A stretch of DNA of 64,000 nt, from positions 2,852,501-2,916,500 of the forward strand of contig JADJRO010000001.1 of assembly GCA_016712145.1 (NCBI GenBank). Reading direction: 5' to 3'. The notes beneath the pieces were generated by a model that ran no database searches, had not been told where the DNA came from, and was given only the letters and a program-made list of their open reading frames with translations. Both the position numbers and the translations under genes were made by a program. Shown here one piece after another: positions 33,982-43,243 of the stretch; the first letter of the stretch is position 1, and every line of letters begins with the position of its first letter. The stretch comes from Saprospiraceae bacterium (GTDB taxonomy: Bacteria > Bacteroidota > Bacteroidia > Chitinophagales > Saprospiraceae).

Positions 33982-35781
33982 TTATTGCACCTTATCCCCG
34001 CGCAAAACCCGATAGCGTTTACGGGCTTCAACTGCTAATACAGAATTACTAAAATCCACAAATAATTTTTCGTAAAGCTCTTTGGCTTTTTCTTTATTGT
34101 TGAGTTGGTAGTCGTAAATTTTTGCAAGTTCATAGAGGGAATTGTCAGCACGAATTTCTTCTTTATGTTTTTCAAGAATGAGCTCGTATTTCTGAATAGC
34201 TAATTCGGTTTTTTTCTGATGATTATAAATACGCGCTTCCAAAAACCAAACATCATCTTCCAGATATTTTGAATCCGGATCGGTGAAGGGGATTTGATTC
34301 AATTTAACCAGAGCAGAATCGTATTGATTTTGAAATACTTTGAGTTCTGCTTGTGAATACAACATTAGGGATTCACCGGTGGTATCCTGGTTTAAATTGT
34401 CCTGGATAAATACAGATAAATCAATGGCATCATTTGAAATCAGTTTACTGGTAGCACGCTTTAAAATACTAAACTGTTCCTGTGCCCAACTAAAATCTCC
34501 TGCAAAATAGGACAGTCGTGCATTCCGAAAACGTGCCATTTCACCCAACTCGTCTTCCTTAAAATCTTTGTCCACTTGTGAATACAATAAACTGGCTTCC
34601 CAACGCTCTCCACTGATTAAATAATAATCTGCTAAATCCAGTTTGGCTTGCGCTTTTAAATGCATTTCAATGTAATTGCTGTTGACAACTTCCAATAGAA
34701 TGCTGATTGCTTTTGGCAAATTATTTAAATAGCGAGCTTCCAATTCAGCGTATTCTATCAATAAGGATGCAGATAAATAATTGCTGCCAAATTCATTTTT
34801 ATAATTCTGATAATCCGCTTCGAGCGACAACAGATCCTGGGTTTTATAATCATTCTGATCTACAATCATACGACGTCTGCATGCCAAGACCTGGCGATTG
34901 GCATCGTGATAATATGAACCCGACGGTCCAGCTTCCTTAATGTAATTAAAACCATCGATTGCAGTTCGCAAATCATTATCAACCGCTGCGGCCATCGCCA
35001 AATTAAAAACACGGGTACCATTTTCTTTAAGTTTTCGATCCAATGCTTTTGCCTGACGCAAAGCACCGGGATATTCTTTCATTTGAGTTAGGGCCCATTG
35101 AAGCAACTCAGCTTCAGGAATTGCTTCCGGATTTTTTTCAAGTCGTTGATAAATTTGTTCTGTCAGAATTTGGTATTGTTCCGGACTTAAATAGGCAATC
35201 AATAAACTTTGGACGCTCATGAGCTGAACGGAATTGTTTTCGATTCCATCTAATAAATACCGGACCATCGTTTCGATATCTCCTTTCCGCCGATACAAAT
35301 CTGCAAGATTGTAGGTAAAATAGGCCTGGGGTTTTAAAATTTTCTCTCCTTTCTCATAGGTTTTAATTGCCAGGTCGTATCGTGCATTTTGGATAAATAC
35401 ATTTGCAAGCCGGTGGATTACCGACACATCCGGTCCCAATTTATCGATGGCCTCATTAAATTGTTTTTCAGCTTTCTCCGGTTGATTTCGATTGATTAAC
35501 AGATTGCCATAGGTAGCATATAAACTCACTTCTCTGGGTCTCTTATTTATTTCTGTGCGTACAATGTTTTCGCATTCTTCATAGCGTTTCAATAACATCA
35601 GGCAATCCAGATATCGACTGAAAAAATTGTCATTTCCTGGATTTTTTTGATACATGGATTGATACAGGCTGGCCGCTTTTTCATATTCACCATCATTAAA
35701 ATACTGTTGAGCCAGGCGTGGATCCTGGGCTTGCAATGTCGAATTCAAAAACAAAACAAAAAACAAAAGAAACATGCGCAT
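33982..35781 (-). CDS. Secreted tetratricopeptide-repeat protein
   Basis: 599 residues: a signal peptide (about 1-18, ending LQAQ), then consecutive TPR helices across nearly the whole chain (for example YFNDGEYEKAASLYQSMY, PEKAEKQFNEAI, YDLAIKTYEKG, KTELAIQKYELIL, KEKAKELYEKLF). TPR solenoids bind protein partners; here the protein is periplasmic or outer-membrane associated. The partner is unknown. A perfect 23-bp inverted repeat lies between its start and the Omp28-like gene. Confidence 0.85.
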   Translation of the reverse strand: MRMFLLFFVLFLNSTLQAQDPRLAQQYFNDGEYEKAASLYQSMYQKNPGNDNFFSRYLDCLMLLKRYEECENIVRTEINKRPREVSLYATYGNLLINRNQPEKAEKQFNEAIDKLGPDVSVIHRLANVFIQNARYDLAIKTYEKGEKILKPQAYFTYNLADLYRRKGDIETMVRYLLDGIENNSVQLMSVQSLLIAYLSPEQYQILTEQIYQRLEKNPEAIPEAELLQWALTQMKEYPGALRQAKALDRKLKENGTRVFNLAMAAAVDNDLRTAIDGFNYIKEAGPSGSYYHDANRQVLACRRRMIVDQNDYKTQDLLSLEADYQNYKNEFGSNYLSASLLIEYAELEARYLNNLPKAISILLEVVNSNYIEMHLKAQAKLDLADYYLISGERWEASLLYSQVDKDFKEDELGEMARFRNARLSYFAGDFSWAQEQFSILKRATSKLISNDAIDLSVFIQDNLNQDTTGESLMLYSQAELKVFQNQYDSALVKLNQIPFTDPDSKYLEDDVWFLEARIYNHQKKTELAIQKYELILEKHKEEIRADNSLYELAKIYDYQLNNKEKAKELYEKLFVDFSNSVLAVEARKRYRVLRGDKVQ

Positions 35782-35849
35782 ATGGTCTAAAACGAATTTT
35801 TAAGGTAAATAGTTTTTGATGGATTGTTACGTCTACCAAGCGTCCCATT

Positions 35850-35903
35850 CCCATCCCCTTCCCAAACCTGGGGTTTAAAACCCAGGTTTGGGAAGGGGAT
35901 GGG
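35850..35903. repeat. Perfect 23-bp inverted repeat
   Basis: Arms 35850-35872 and 35881-35903 are exact complements (start CCCATCCCC, end AACCTGGG) around an 8-base loop. It sits 5 bp past the Omp28-like stop but lacks a T-run, so it is not a classical terminator; it could form a very stable RNA hairpin or a cruciform. Confidence 0.9.
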
Positions 35904-35908
35904 AAAGA

Positions 35909-36739
35909 TTATTTCAATTTAACTTCAGCAGCCTGGAGTACATATTTTTCAACTTCATCCAAAGAAACGTAGGCAAAAATCTCACAATGCTCCGGTTTCC
36001 AAAGGATGTTGTCTAGGGGTAAAGTAAAGCTGTATTCTTTCTCTAGGGCTTGATTCACAGTGATCCCATCAGCAATTTTATCACCAGGAATTGGGGATAG
36101 CATTTTACGCAAGGCATGGTTGTGTACAAAGTCAATTAATTTACCGGTATTATCTAGTTGATCTGCAATGATTTCGGATTCTGTAATGCCACAATGGATG
36201 TGCAATGGTTTAGAAAGTGCTGCTAAACCTTTTACTTTTAATGTTACTTTTAATTCTCGGGTGGTTTCATTATAGCTTTTATCTATAATCAATTCGACTA
36301 TAGGATCTTTCTTTAATTCTTCTTCTACAATACCCCGCCAACTATCTGGTGAACCGTATCGGTAGGTTTGATTGGTAGCATCGTAAGCACGGTTGAAAGC
36401 AGCTTCTGGTTTTGAAAACCAGCTGCCTAAAAAAGTTTCAATGGCTTGTGCATCGGGAGTTCTTAAATTGACCTGGCCGGCGGTGGCAGGTGCGCCTAGA
36501 AAATTTGAATGCACCGCAACAACGACTACATTGTCGGGATACGCATTGCGGATCGCTGTGGTTTGTGTAATTCCTTTTGGACAATTGACACAGGAAGCGC
36601 CTGTAAATTCTTCAATCAACACCACGCGTTTCGTTTTTTCAGGAGGGGTCGTATTGTTATTTAAAGGAATTTCGACTTCCCAATCCGAACAAGAAAAGAG
36701 AACAGAAATTGAAATTAAGATGAAAAGTATTTTTTTCAT
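35909..36739 (-). CDS. Omp28-related lipoprotein
   Basis: 276 residues from the ATG at 36739 (an upstream ATG at 36763 would precede the signal peptide by 8 residues). The lipoprotein signal ends in the lipobox LFSC. A thioredoxin-like region follows with CVNCPKG, as in the Omp28 family of Bacteroidota outer-membrane proteins. It precedes no obvious operon partner downstream; DUF6029 and TlpA-like genes lie upstream, an association suggesting cell-envelope redox or assembly work (inference). Confidence 0.85.
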   Translation of the reverse strand: MKKILFILISISVLFSCSDWEVEIPLNNNTTPPEKTKRVVLIEEFTGASCVNCPKGITQTTAIRNAYPDNVVVVAVHSNFLGAPATAGQVNLRTPDAQAIETFLGSWFSKPEAAFNRAYDATNQTYRYGSPDSWRGIVEEELKKDPIVELIIDKSYNETTRELKVTLKVKGLAALSKPLHIHCGITESEIIADQLDNTGKLIDFVHNHALRKMLSPIPGDKIADGITVNQALEKEYSFTLPLDNILWKPEHCEIFAYVSLDEVEKYVLQAAEVKLK

Positions 36740-36821
36740 ATAAGAAATTATTATTTGACTCAAAACAATTTAGGCAAGTAGCAAATACGAATATTAATAC
36801 CCATTTAATTAAAATTTGTTT

Positions 36822-36924
36822 CTCGCAGAGACGCAAAGTCGCAAAGCAAGAAAAAACTTGACTATCAACCATCACCTATCAACCATCCCCTATCAACCAT
36901 CAACTATCACCTATCAACTATCTT
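36822..36924. repeat. Octamer and nine-unit heptamer arrays
   Basis: 36824-36847 is CGCAGAGA, CGCAAAGT, CGCAAAGC. 36862-36924 is nine exact 7-bp steps (CTATCAA, CCATCAC, CTATCAA, CCATCCC, CTATCAA, CCATCAA, CTATCAC, CTATCAA, CTATCTT). The last unit runs into the stop codon of the DUF6029 gene (36923-36925). Confidence 0.88.
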
Positions 36925-38569
36925 AAAACGTACTCGTAATACTCAATCGCATGCCGCTAAATGCAGGTTCCAATCTGCAAATACCGCCGGAACAAATAAT
37001 GCCTTCCCGTTGCTGAACGTATCGCAGTCCGAATCGATTGGATCCTTTTGTGTAAACCATTCCACCTGAAATGTAATGCAGATCATCATGTCCTTTTGTA
37101 GGTTTTGCATTGTACATATCAGAAATTTCAAATAGGAAATGCGGCGCAATGCCCAATTCTGCCAAACCAAAGATCCATGAACCGGTGTCATGGTCGTTAT
37201 TCATATATTGTGATTCAATACGCAAGGATGTTTTGCGTGTAAAGCGATATAAATATTCAACAAACGGTGTGATGGTTTTTACATCGGCTTCACCAACTTT
37301 CTGATAGTATAAATCCAAATTAAAAAACTGATGTTGGATACCTCCTGTCAGTTGCCATTTTTGATCGTGTTTATAAATTGCTTCCGCATAAATCTCCCTG
37401 TAATATTGTTTATCAAACTTTTTATCGCGAATATCTGAATAATTTAAAGATAAATTCCAGTGCTCTCCCAATCCGTATTTGATATCAAATTGATAAGCCA
37501 TTTCATCTAAAAATTGGGTGGCAGGATAATAAAAGGAAGTCAAACGAAAGGTGTTGATTTTAGCCATGGGTGGAATGTATCCAATCAAACCATTGTTTTT
37601 ACTGAGTAGTGGTTCGGTACGAAATAAAAATCCATCCGTGCGTTTGAATTCAGCAGTGATTCCGAGTTTATGTTTGGCATAAGACAAGCTGGTATAAAAT
37701 ACGGTGCCTTCTTTGGAAACCAATTTACCGATGGTAGTTGTTTTAATGGTATCAATTGGATCCCGTTTGATGGCTTTGTCGTCTTCAAATAGATCTTTTG
37801 GTTTATATGCAGTTTCAAAATACCAGGAAAAATCTTTCCAGTTTAAATTATTGAAAATGCTAACTGCATTGCTGTTGTAATAGGGATTAAATTGATCTAC
37901 CGGATGGTAGTTTGAAAGAATTCCCGTTAATTGGTTTACAATGGCCTCACCAAACGTGCGATTTACAAATCCAAAACCAGGGGCAATACTCCAACTGCTG
38001 CTATCGGTTGGTTTATAGAATCCCGAAACGGCGACGCCCTTTAATACGGCATTGTAAGAGTCGAACAAATTTTTTTGTTTGCCTACAAATCCACGAACCG
38101 ACCAATTGTCATTCCATTTGTATTTTCCGGATACACCAATTAACGCATTGTCTATGAGTTGGGCACGTTCTTCATATGCACGATAAATAATTCCACTGCC
38201 AATTTGATCGTAGAGATAACCGGCAGCGACTTCAAACTGATCGGTTTCTTTTTGGATATACCATTTTCCGATCCCGAAATCTGTATGAGAAGCAACCGGA
38301 TTCCGTAAATTGGAATTATTAAATGCATCAAAACGGATGGCACCGGTAAAACCCTGATAGGAAGCGGTAAGATCCAACCAGGATTCCGAACCAAACAATT
38401 GATGTGAATACTGCGGACTTTTATAGGCTTCCCTCAAACTATCCCGTATAAACAAGTTGGCATTTGTTTGAAATCCTCCACCCAAAACCAGTTGGTCTTG
38501 TGCATGTATAAGCTTGATATTGAATACAATACAACAAATCAGGGCTAGTTTTATACTCTGGTTAAACAT
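36923..38569 (-). CDS. DUF6029-type outer-membrane beta-barrel protein
   Basis: 548 residues: a signal peptide (about 1-23, ending IHAQ), then many amphipathic beta strands with aromatic ends, and a final LSITSTF strand ending in Phe, typical of outer-membrane barrels. It matches the DUF6029 family found in Bacteroidota. Function is unknown. Its start is 80 bp from the divergent TlpA-like gene. The 3' end merges into a heptamer array. Confidence 0.78.
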   Translation of the reverse strand: MFNQSIKLALICCIVFNIKLIHAQDQLVLGGGFQTNANLFIRDSLREAYKSPQYSHQLFGSESWLDLTASYQGFTGAIRFDAFNNSNLRNPVASHTDFGIGKWYIQKETDQFEVAAGYLYDQIGSGIIYRAYEERAQLIDNALIGVSGKYKWNDNWSVRGFVGKQKNLFDSYNAVLKGVAVSGFYKPTDSSSWSIAPGFGFVNRTFGEAIVNQLTGILSNYHPVDQFNPYYNSNAVSIFNNLNWKDFSWYFETAYKPKDLFEDDKAIKRDPIDTIKTTTIGKLVSKEGTVFYTSLSYAKHKLGITAEFKRTDGFLFRTEPLLSKNNGLIGYIPPMAKINTFRLTSFYYPATQFLDEMAYQFDIKYGLGEHWNLSLNYSDIRDKKFDKQYYREIYAEAIYKHDQKWQLTGGIQHQFFNLDLYYQKVGEADVKTITPFVEYLYRFTRKTSLRIESQYMNNDHDTGSWIFGLAELGIAPHFLFEISDMYNAKPTKGHDDLHYISGGMVYTKGSNRFGLRYVQQREGIICSGGICRLEPAFSGMRLSITSTF

Positions 38570-38649
38570 TCGTTAATTGATTTATGCTGGGATAAAGTAA
38601 CGGAATATTTTAAAGAATTTTACAGCATCAAAAAAAACTAATAAATCAA

Positions 38650-39141
38650 ATGAAAACCTTTTCAGCCTTTGGCCTCATCTTGAGTTTTGCACTTTTATCC
38701 TTTACAATTGGCGATAAGAAATTTCCTGCAGCCAATTTGAAATCACTGGATGGGAAAGCGGTAAACCTAAATGCGAGCTTTGCAAAAAATAAATTGACCG
38801 TTATCAGTTTTTGGGCAACCTGGTGTTCCCCTTGTAAAAAAGAACTGGATGCAATCAAGCCACTTTACCCTGAATGGAAGAAAATGGGAGTTGAAGTAGT
38901 GGCTGTAACGATCGATGATGCACAGGCCTTAAATAAGGTGAAACCATTGGTTAGTCAAAAAGCATGGGATTATACGATTCTTTCAGATGCAAATAAAGAC
39001 ATGCTCCGCAATTTAAATTTTCAATCCATTCCGCAAACATTTGTGGTAGATGCAAGCGGCACGATCCTTTATACACACAATGGGTATACCCCTGGAGATG
39101 AATACGAACTTGAGAACAAACTCAAGTCATTTTTGAAGTAA
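38650..39141 (+). CDS. TlpA-family thioredoxin-like protein
   Basis: 163 residues with a short signal peptide or anchor (about 1-20). The thioredoxin fold carries FWATWCSPCKKEL, with redox pair Cys-Ser-Pro-Cys, and the cis-Pro segment SIPQTFVVD. Such proteins reduce or sort periplasmic disulfides. Its neighbour on the other side of a divergent promoter region is the DUF6029 barrel, then the CxxC-bearing Omp28 protein. Confidence 0.9.
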   Translation: MKTFSAFGLILSFALLSFTIGDKKFPAANLKSLDGKAVNLNASFAKNKLTVISFWATWCSPCKKELDAIKPLYPEWKKMGVEVVAVTIDDAQALNKVKPLVSQKAWDYTILSDANKDMLRNLNFQSIPQTFVVDASGTILYTHNGYTPGDEYELENKLKSFLK

Positions 39142-39240
39142 AAATTTACTTCCATTTTCATTTTACCAAATCGCTGGAAAACCCTGAATTTTCAGCTAAT
39201 TTAATGCATTTAAAAGCCTGAAAATGCGGCTTAAAATTGC

Positions 39241-39248
39241 TATCTTTG
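39241..39248 (+). promoter_or_regulatory. -7 box (TATCTTTG) for gyrB
   Basis: Exact TAnnTTTG, 23 bp before the gyrB ATG. Confidence 0.55.
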
Positions 39249-39271
39249 CAGTCCATTTTCAATAAAAAAAT

Positions 39272-41206
39272 ATGACGCAAAAAGGCAGTGATTACAGTGC
39301 ATCGAGTATACAGGCATTAGAAGGATTAGAAGCTGTACGAAGACGTCCTGGAATGTACATCGGAAGTACCGATGTGAAAGGCTTACACCATTTAGTATGG
39401 GAGGTAATAGATAACTCGATCGACGAGCACCTCGCAGGTCATTGCAGTCATATTCTTGTTAATATCCTACCTGATAATTCCATCCGTGTTGAAGACAATG
39501 GACGGGGAATTCCGGTTGATATGCATGAGAAATTGAAGAAATCTGCCCTTGAGGTGGTTATGACCGTATTGCATGCGGGCGGTAAATTTGATAAAGATTC
39601 GTATAAAGTTTCAGGCGGTTTGCACGGAGTCGGCGTATCGTGTGTGAATGCCTTGTCCGCATACCTTCGAGTAGAAGTTCGCCGGGAGGGGAAGGTTTAT
39701 ATGCAGGAATATGAACGTGGAAAGCCAAGAGAATCTGTTCGTGAAATTGGCGAAACAAATTCCAGGGGGACTACCGTGATTTTTAGACCGGATGATGAAA
39801 TTTTCGAAACCCTGATTTATAGTTTTGATACACTGGCTCAACGGATCCGTGAACTCTCTTTTTTAAATAATGGACTGACGATTTATCTAAAAGACGAACG
39901 GGAAGGGCACCAACGGGAAGAGCGATTCTTTTCAGAAGGAGGTCTTAGAGAGTTTGTACAATATTTAGATCAAGGGCGTCCACCTTTAACAGAAAATCCG
40001 ATTTATGTGACAGGAAAGGAGGAAAATATAGAAGTGGAAATTGCCATGCAATACAATACTGGTTTTCAGGAAAATGTATTGTCTTATGTAAATAATATTT
40101 ATACGCGAGAAGGAGGAACCCATCTAAGTGGGTATCGCCGGGCACTAGCACGTGTATTTAAGCAATATGGAGATTCCAATGGATTTTTCAGTAAGCTGAA
40201 AATGGAAATCAGTGGAGAAGACTTTCGGGAAGGATTGACAGCCGTAGTATCTGTTAAAGTTCCTGAACCCCAGTTTAAAGGGCAAACTAAAGGAGAATTG
40301 GGTAATTCTGAAGTTGTTGGGGTGGTTTCAAGAATTGTCGGAGATGCCCTGATGGCTTTTCTTGAACAAAATCCAAAAGAAGCTCGCCGTATTATTGATA
40401 AAGTCATCTTAGCTGCAACGGCCAGACATGCTGCTCGCAAAGCACGTGAAATGGTGCAGCGGAAAAATGTATTAACCGGAGGCGGACTTCCGGGAAAATT
40501 GGCAGATTGTTCGTCTCGCTCTGCAGCTGAATCCGAATTGTTTTTAGTTGAGGGAGACAGTGCAGGTGGAACAGCTAAACAAGGGCGTAACCGAAATTTT
40601 CAAGCCATCCTTCCTTTGCGAGGTAAAATTCTGAATGTTGAAAAAGCATTGGAGTATAAAATTTATGAAAACGAGGAGATCAAGAATATGTTTACTGCTT
40701 TGGGCGTCCACATCATTGAAGATGAAGACGGTCAGCGGAAATTGAATATTGATAAACTTCGGTACCACAAAGTGGTGATCATGTGCGACGCGGACGTAGA
40801 TGGTTCGCATATTACAACGCTGATACTTACATTCTTTTATAGGTACATGGTTGAATTAATTCAGAATGGACATTTATTCATTGCACGACCTCCTTTGTAT
40901 TTAGTAAAGAAAGGAAAAGAAGCAAAATATGCATGGAATGAAAAAGAGCGTATAGCCATTGTTGAAGAATTGGGCAAAGGAAAAGAAGACAGTGTGCACA
41001 TTCAGCGATATAAGGGTTTAGGTGAAATGAACGCCGAACAATTATGGGAAACTACCATGGATCCTGCTCGAAGAATATTAAGTCGTGTAGATATCGAAGA
41101 TGCATCCAATGCAAGTTATTATTTTTCAATTTTAATGGGAGAAGATGTCCCACCCCGCAGGGATTTTATTGAAAAACATGCGGTATATGCAAATATTGAT
41201 ATCTAG
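39272..41206 (+). CDS. gyrB: DNA gyrase subunit B
   Basis: 644 residues, the short form without the enterobacterial insert. It is the ATPase subunit of the A2B2 gyrase that introduces negative supercoils. GHKL ATPase domain (DNSIDEH, VEDNGRGIPVD, GGLHGVGVSCVNALS), transducer domain, Toprim domain with EGDSAGG (about residue 426) and DADVDGSH (about 510), and the C-terminal IQRYKGLGEMNAEQLWETTMDP block are intact. The sequence could in principle be ParE; the QRYKGLGEM context and overall similarity favour GyrB. Confidence 0.93.
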   Translation: MTQKGSDYSASSIQALEGLEAVRRRPGMYIGSTDVKGLHHLVWEVIDNSIDEHLAGHCSHILVNILPDNSIRVEDNGRGIPVDMHEKLKKSALEVVMTVLHAGGKFDKDSYKVSGGLHGVGVSCVNALSAYLRVEVRREGKVYMQEYERGKPRESVREIGETNSRGTTVIFRPDDEIFETLIYSFDTLAQRIRELSFLNNGLTIYLKDEREGHQREERFFSEGGLREFVQYLDQGRPPLTENPIYVTGKEENIEVEIAMQYNTGFQENVLSYVNNIYTREGGTHLSGYRRALARVFKQYGDSNGFFSKLKMEISGEDFREGLTAVVSVKVPEPQFKGQTKGELGNSEVVGVVSRIVGDALMAFLEQNPKEARRIIDKVILAATARHAARKAREMVQRKNVLTGGGLPGKLADCSSRSAAESELFLVEGDSAGGTAKQGRNRNFQAILPLRGKILNVEKALEYKIYENEEIKNMFTALGVHIIEDEDGQRKLNIDKLRYHKVVIMCDADVDGSHITTLILTFFYRYMVELIQNGHLFIARPPLYLVKKGKEAKYAWNEKERIAIVEELGKGKEDSVHIQRYKGLGEMNAEQLWETTMDPARRILSRVDIEDASNASYYFSILMGEDVPPRRDFIEKHAVYANIDI

Positions 41207-41258
41207 TTTGGCTTGAATTTAAGTTTGAAATTCATTTTTACAGTTTTAATTTTTTTGT

Positions 41259-42804
41259 GTGGACGATTTATTTAAAAAGCTGGTCTCTCATTGCAAGGAA
41301 TACGGATTCATTTATCCTTCATCTGAAATTTATGATGGTTTAAGCGCTGTGTATGATTATGCACCCAATGGCGTTGAATTAAAAAATAATATTAAAACGT
41401 ATTGGTGGAAAAGCATGGTGCAAATGCATCAACACATTGTAGGTCTGGATGCTGCCATTTTTATGCACCCTAAAACCTGGAAAGCCTCCGGTCACATCGA
41501 TGCATTTAATGATCCTTTAGTCGATAATAAGGATTCAAAAAAAAGGTACCGCGCCGATCAGTTGATCGAAAATTATCTTGATAAACTGGACGAAAAAATT
41601 AATAAAGAAGTTGAAAAAGCGCAGAAGCGTTTTGGAGAAAGTTTCGATGAAAATTTATATCGTGAAACCAATCCAAGGATTCAGGAAATAAAGACCAAAT
41701 GGAATCAAGTCAATGATCGCCTGGTCCAGACGATGTCTGCAAACGACATGGCCGGACTCAAACAACTGATAGAAGACTGTGAAATTGCAGATCCTGATTC
41801 TGGTTCGAGAAATTGGACGGAAGTCCGTCAGTTTAATCTGATGTTTAATACGCAATTGGGAAACATTGCAGGAGAGGAAGGTAAACTCTATTTACGACCG
41901 GAAACGGCACAGGGCATTTTTGTAAATTTTTTAAATGTTCAAAAAACCCAGTCGTTTAAAAATTCCATTTGGCATTGCGCAAATTGGAAAGGCGTTTAGA
42001 AATGAAATCGTTGCACGCCAATTTATTTTTAGAATGCGTGAATTCGAACAAATGGAAATGCAGTTTTTTGTTAAGCCGGGAGAAGAAATGCAATGGTACG
42101 AATATTGGAAATCCAAGCGCATGGCCTGGCATTTAGCATTGGGTACGCCTGCAAAAAAATTAAAGTTTCATAACCATGAAAATTTGGCTCATTATGCAAA
42201 TGCAGCCGTTGATATCCAGTTTGATTTTCCATTTGGATTTAAGGAACTGGAAGGAATCCATTCCCGTACAGATTTTGATTTAAAAAGCCACCAGGAATTA
42301 TCTGGTAAGAAATTGCAGTATTTTGATCCGGAATCAAATGAAAATTACATCCCCTATGTTGTTGAAACGTCTATAGGATGTGACCGGATGTTTTTAGCCA
42401 TTTTGAGTAATGCGTATACTGAAGAATCCGTGCCGGATGCTGAAGGCGATGCTTCTACACGGGTGGTATTAAAATTGCATCCAGCCATCGCTCCAGTAAA
42501 ATGTGCCATTTTGCCCTTGTTAAAAAACAAAACAGAACTGGTAGACAAAGCAAAGGCAATTTTTGAGGATTTAAAATTTTCTTTTTTATGCCAATACGAT
42601 GACAAAGATGCAATTGGCAGACGCTATCGCCGCCAGGATGCCATTGGAACTCCTTTTTGTATTACGATTGATTTTGAAAGTTTGGAAAACGATACAGTCA
42701 CCATTCGGGATCGGGATAGTTTGAAACAAGAACGCGTATCCATTGCAGCGATTGAAAAAATAATTGCAGACAAAATATCCTGGAAGACTTTATTTGAAAA
42801 TTAG
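41259..42804 (+). CDS. glyS: Glycine--tRNA ligase, frame broken by one extra base
   Basis: Class II homodimeric glycyl-tRNA synthetase, about 514 residues when repaired. The start is GTG at 41259. The first frame runs through GIFVNFLNVQKT; the second resumes with SRLKIPFGIAQIGKAFRNEI, a continuous match to the family if one base is removed from the CAAAAAACCC tract (41940-41949). The N-terminal catalytic motif (LRPETAQ), motif 2 region (FRMREFEQMEMQFF) and the anticodon-binding domain (about the last 100 residues) are all there. Since the enzyme is essential and no second copy is seen, an assembly error is the simplest reading. The GNAT gene follows by 3 bp. Confidence 0.93.
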
Positions 42805-42807
42805 TGA

Positions 42808-43206
42808 ATGGAAATATTTTACACGGATCAAGACCGACCCACAACGGAAGAAATTATTGATTTGTATTTAAGCGCAGGACTTAAACGACCCGTAGAAGAT
42901 ACCGAGCGAATTGCAAGGATGTATGCAAATTCCAATTTGATTGTTACGGCACGGATGAATGGACAACTTATTGGAGTATCTCGTGCCTTGACAGATCATG
43001 GGTTTTGTTGTTATCTGTCAGATCTGGCAGTGCGCAAAGAATTTCAATCTGCTGGAATTGGAAAACAATTGATCTCGTTGACAAAAAATCTTGTTGGAGA
43101 TCAGTGTATGTTGTTACTTTTGGCTGCAGCAAATGCAATTGAATATTATCCGAAAATAGGAATGGAAGCAGTAGATAACGGATTTATAATTAAGCGGAGT
43201 ATTTAA
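42808..43206 (+). CDS. GNAT-family N-acetyltransferase
   Basis: 132 residues with a complete acetyl-CoA-binding motif A (LSDLAVRKEFQSAGIGKQLI) and an EYYPKIGMEAVDNGF closing strand. The small single-domain fold fits general protein or small-molecule acetyltransferases; the acceptor is unknown. It is cotranscribed with glyS (3-bp gap). Confidence 0.88.
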   Translation: MEIFYTDQDRPTTEEIIDLYLSAGLKRPVEDTERIARMYANSNLIVTARMNGQLIGVSRALTDHGFCCYLSDLAVRKEFQSAGIGKQLISLTKNLVGDQCMLLLLAAANAIEYYPKIGMEAVDNGFIIKRSI

Positions 43207-43243
43207 CTGCAAGCTTACATGATTACCCCTTGATATATTTTTC

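Noticed and set aside
36393..36743. 116-codon open frame on the plus strand
   Set aside because: Antisense shadow of the Omp28-like gene, with no supporting start signal.
40099..40440. 113-codon open frame on the minus strand
   Set aside because: Antisense shadow inside gyrB.
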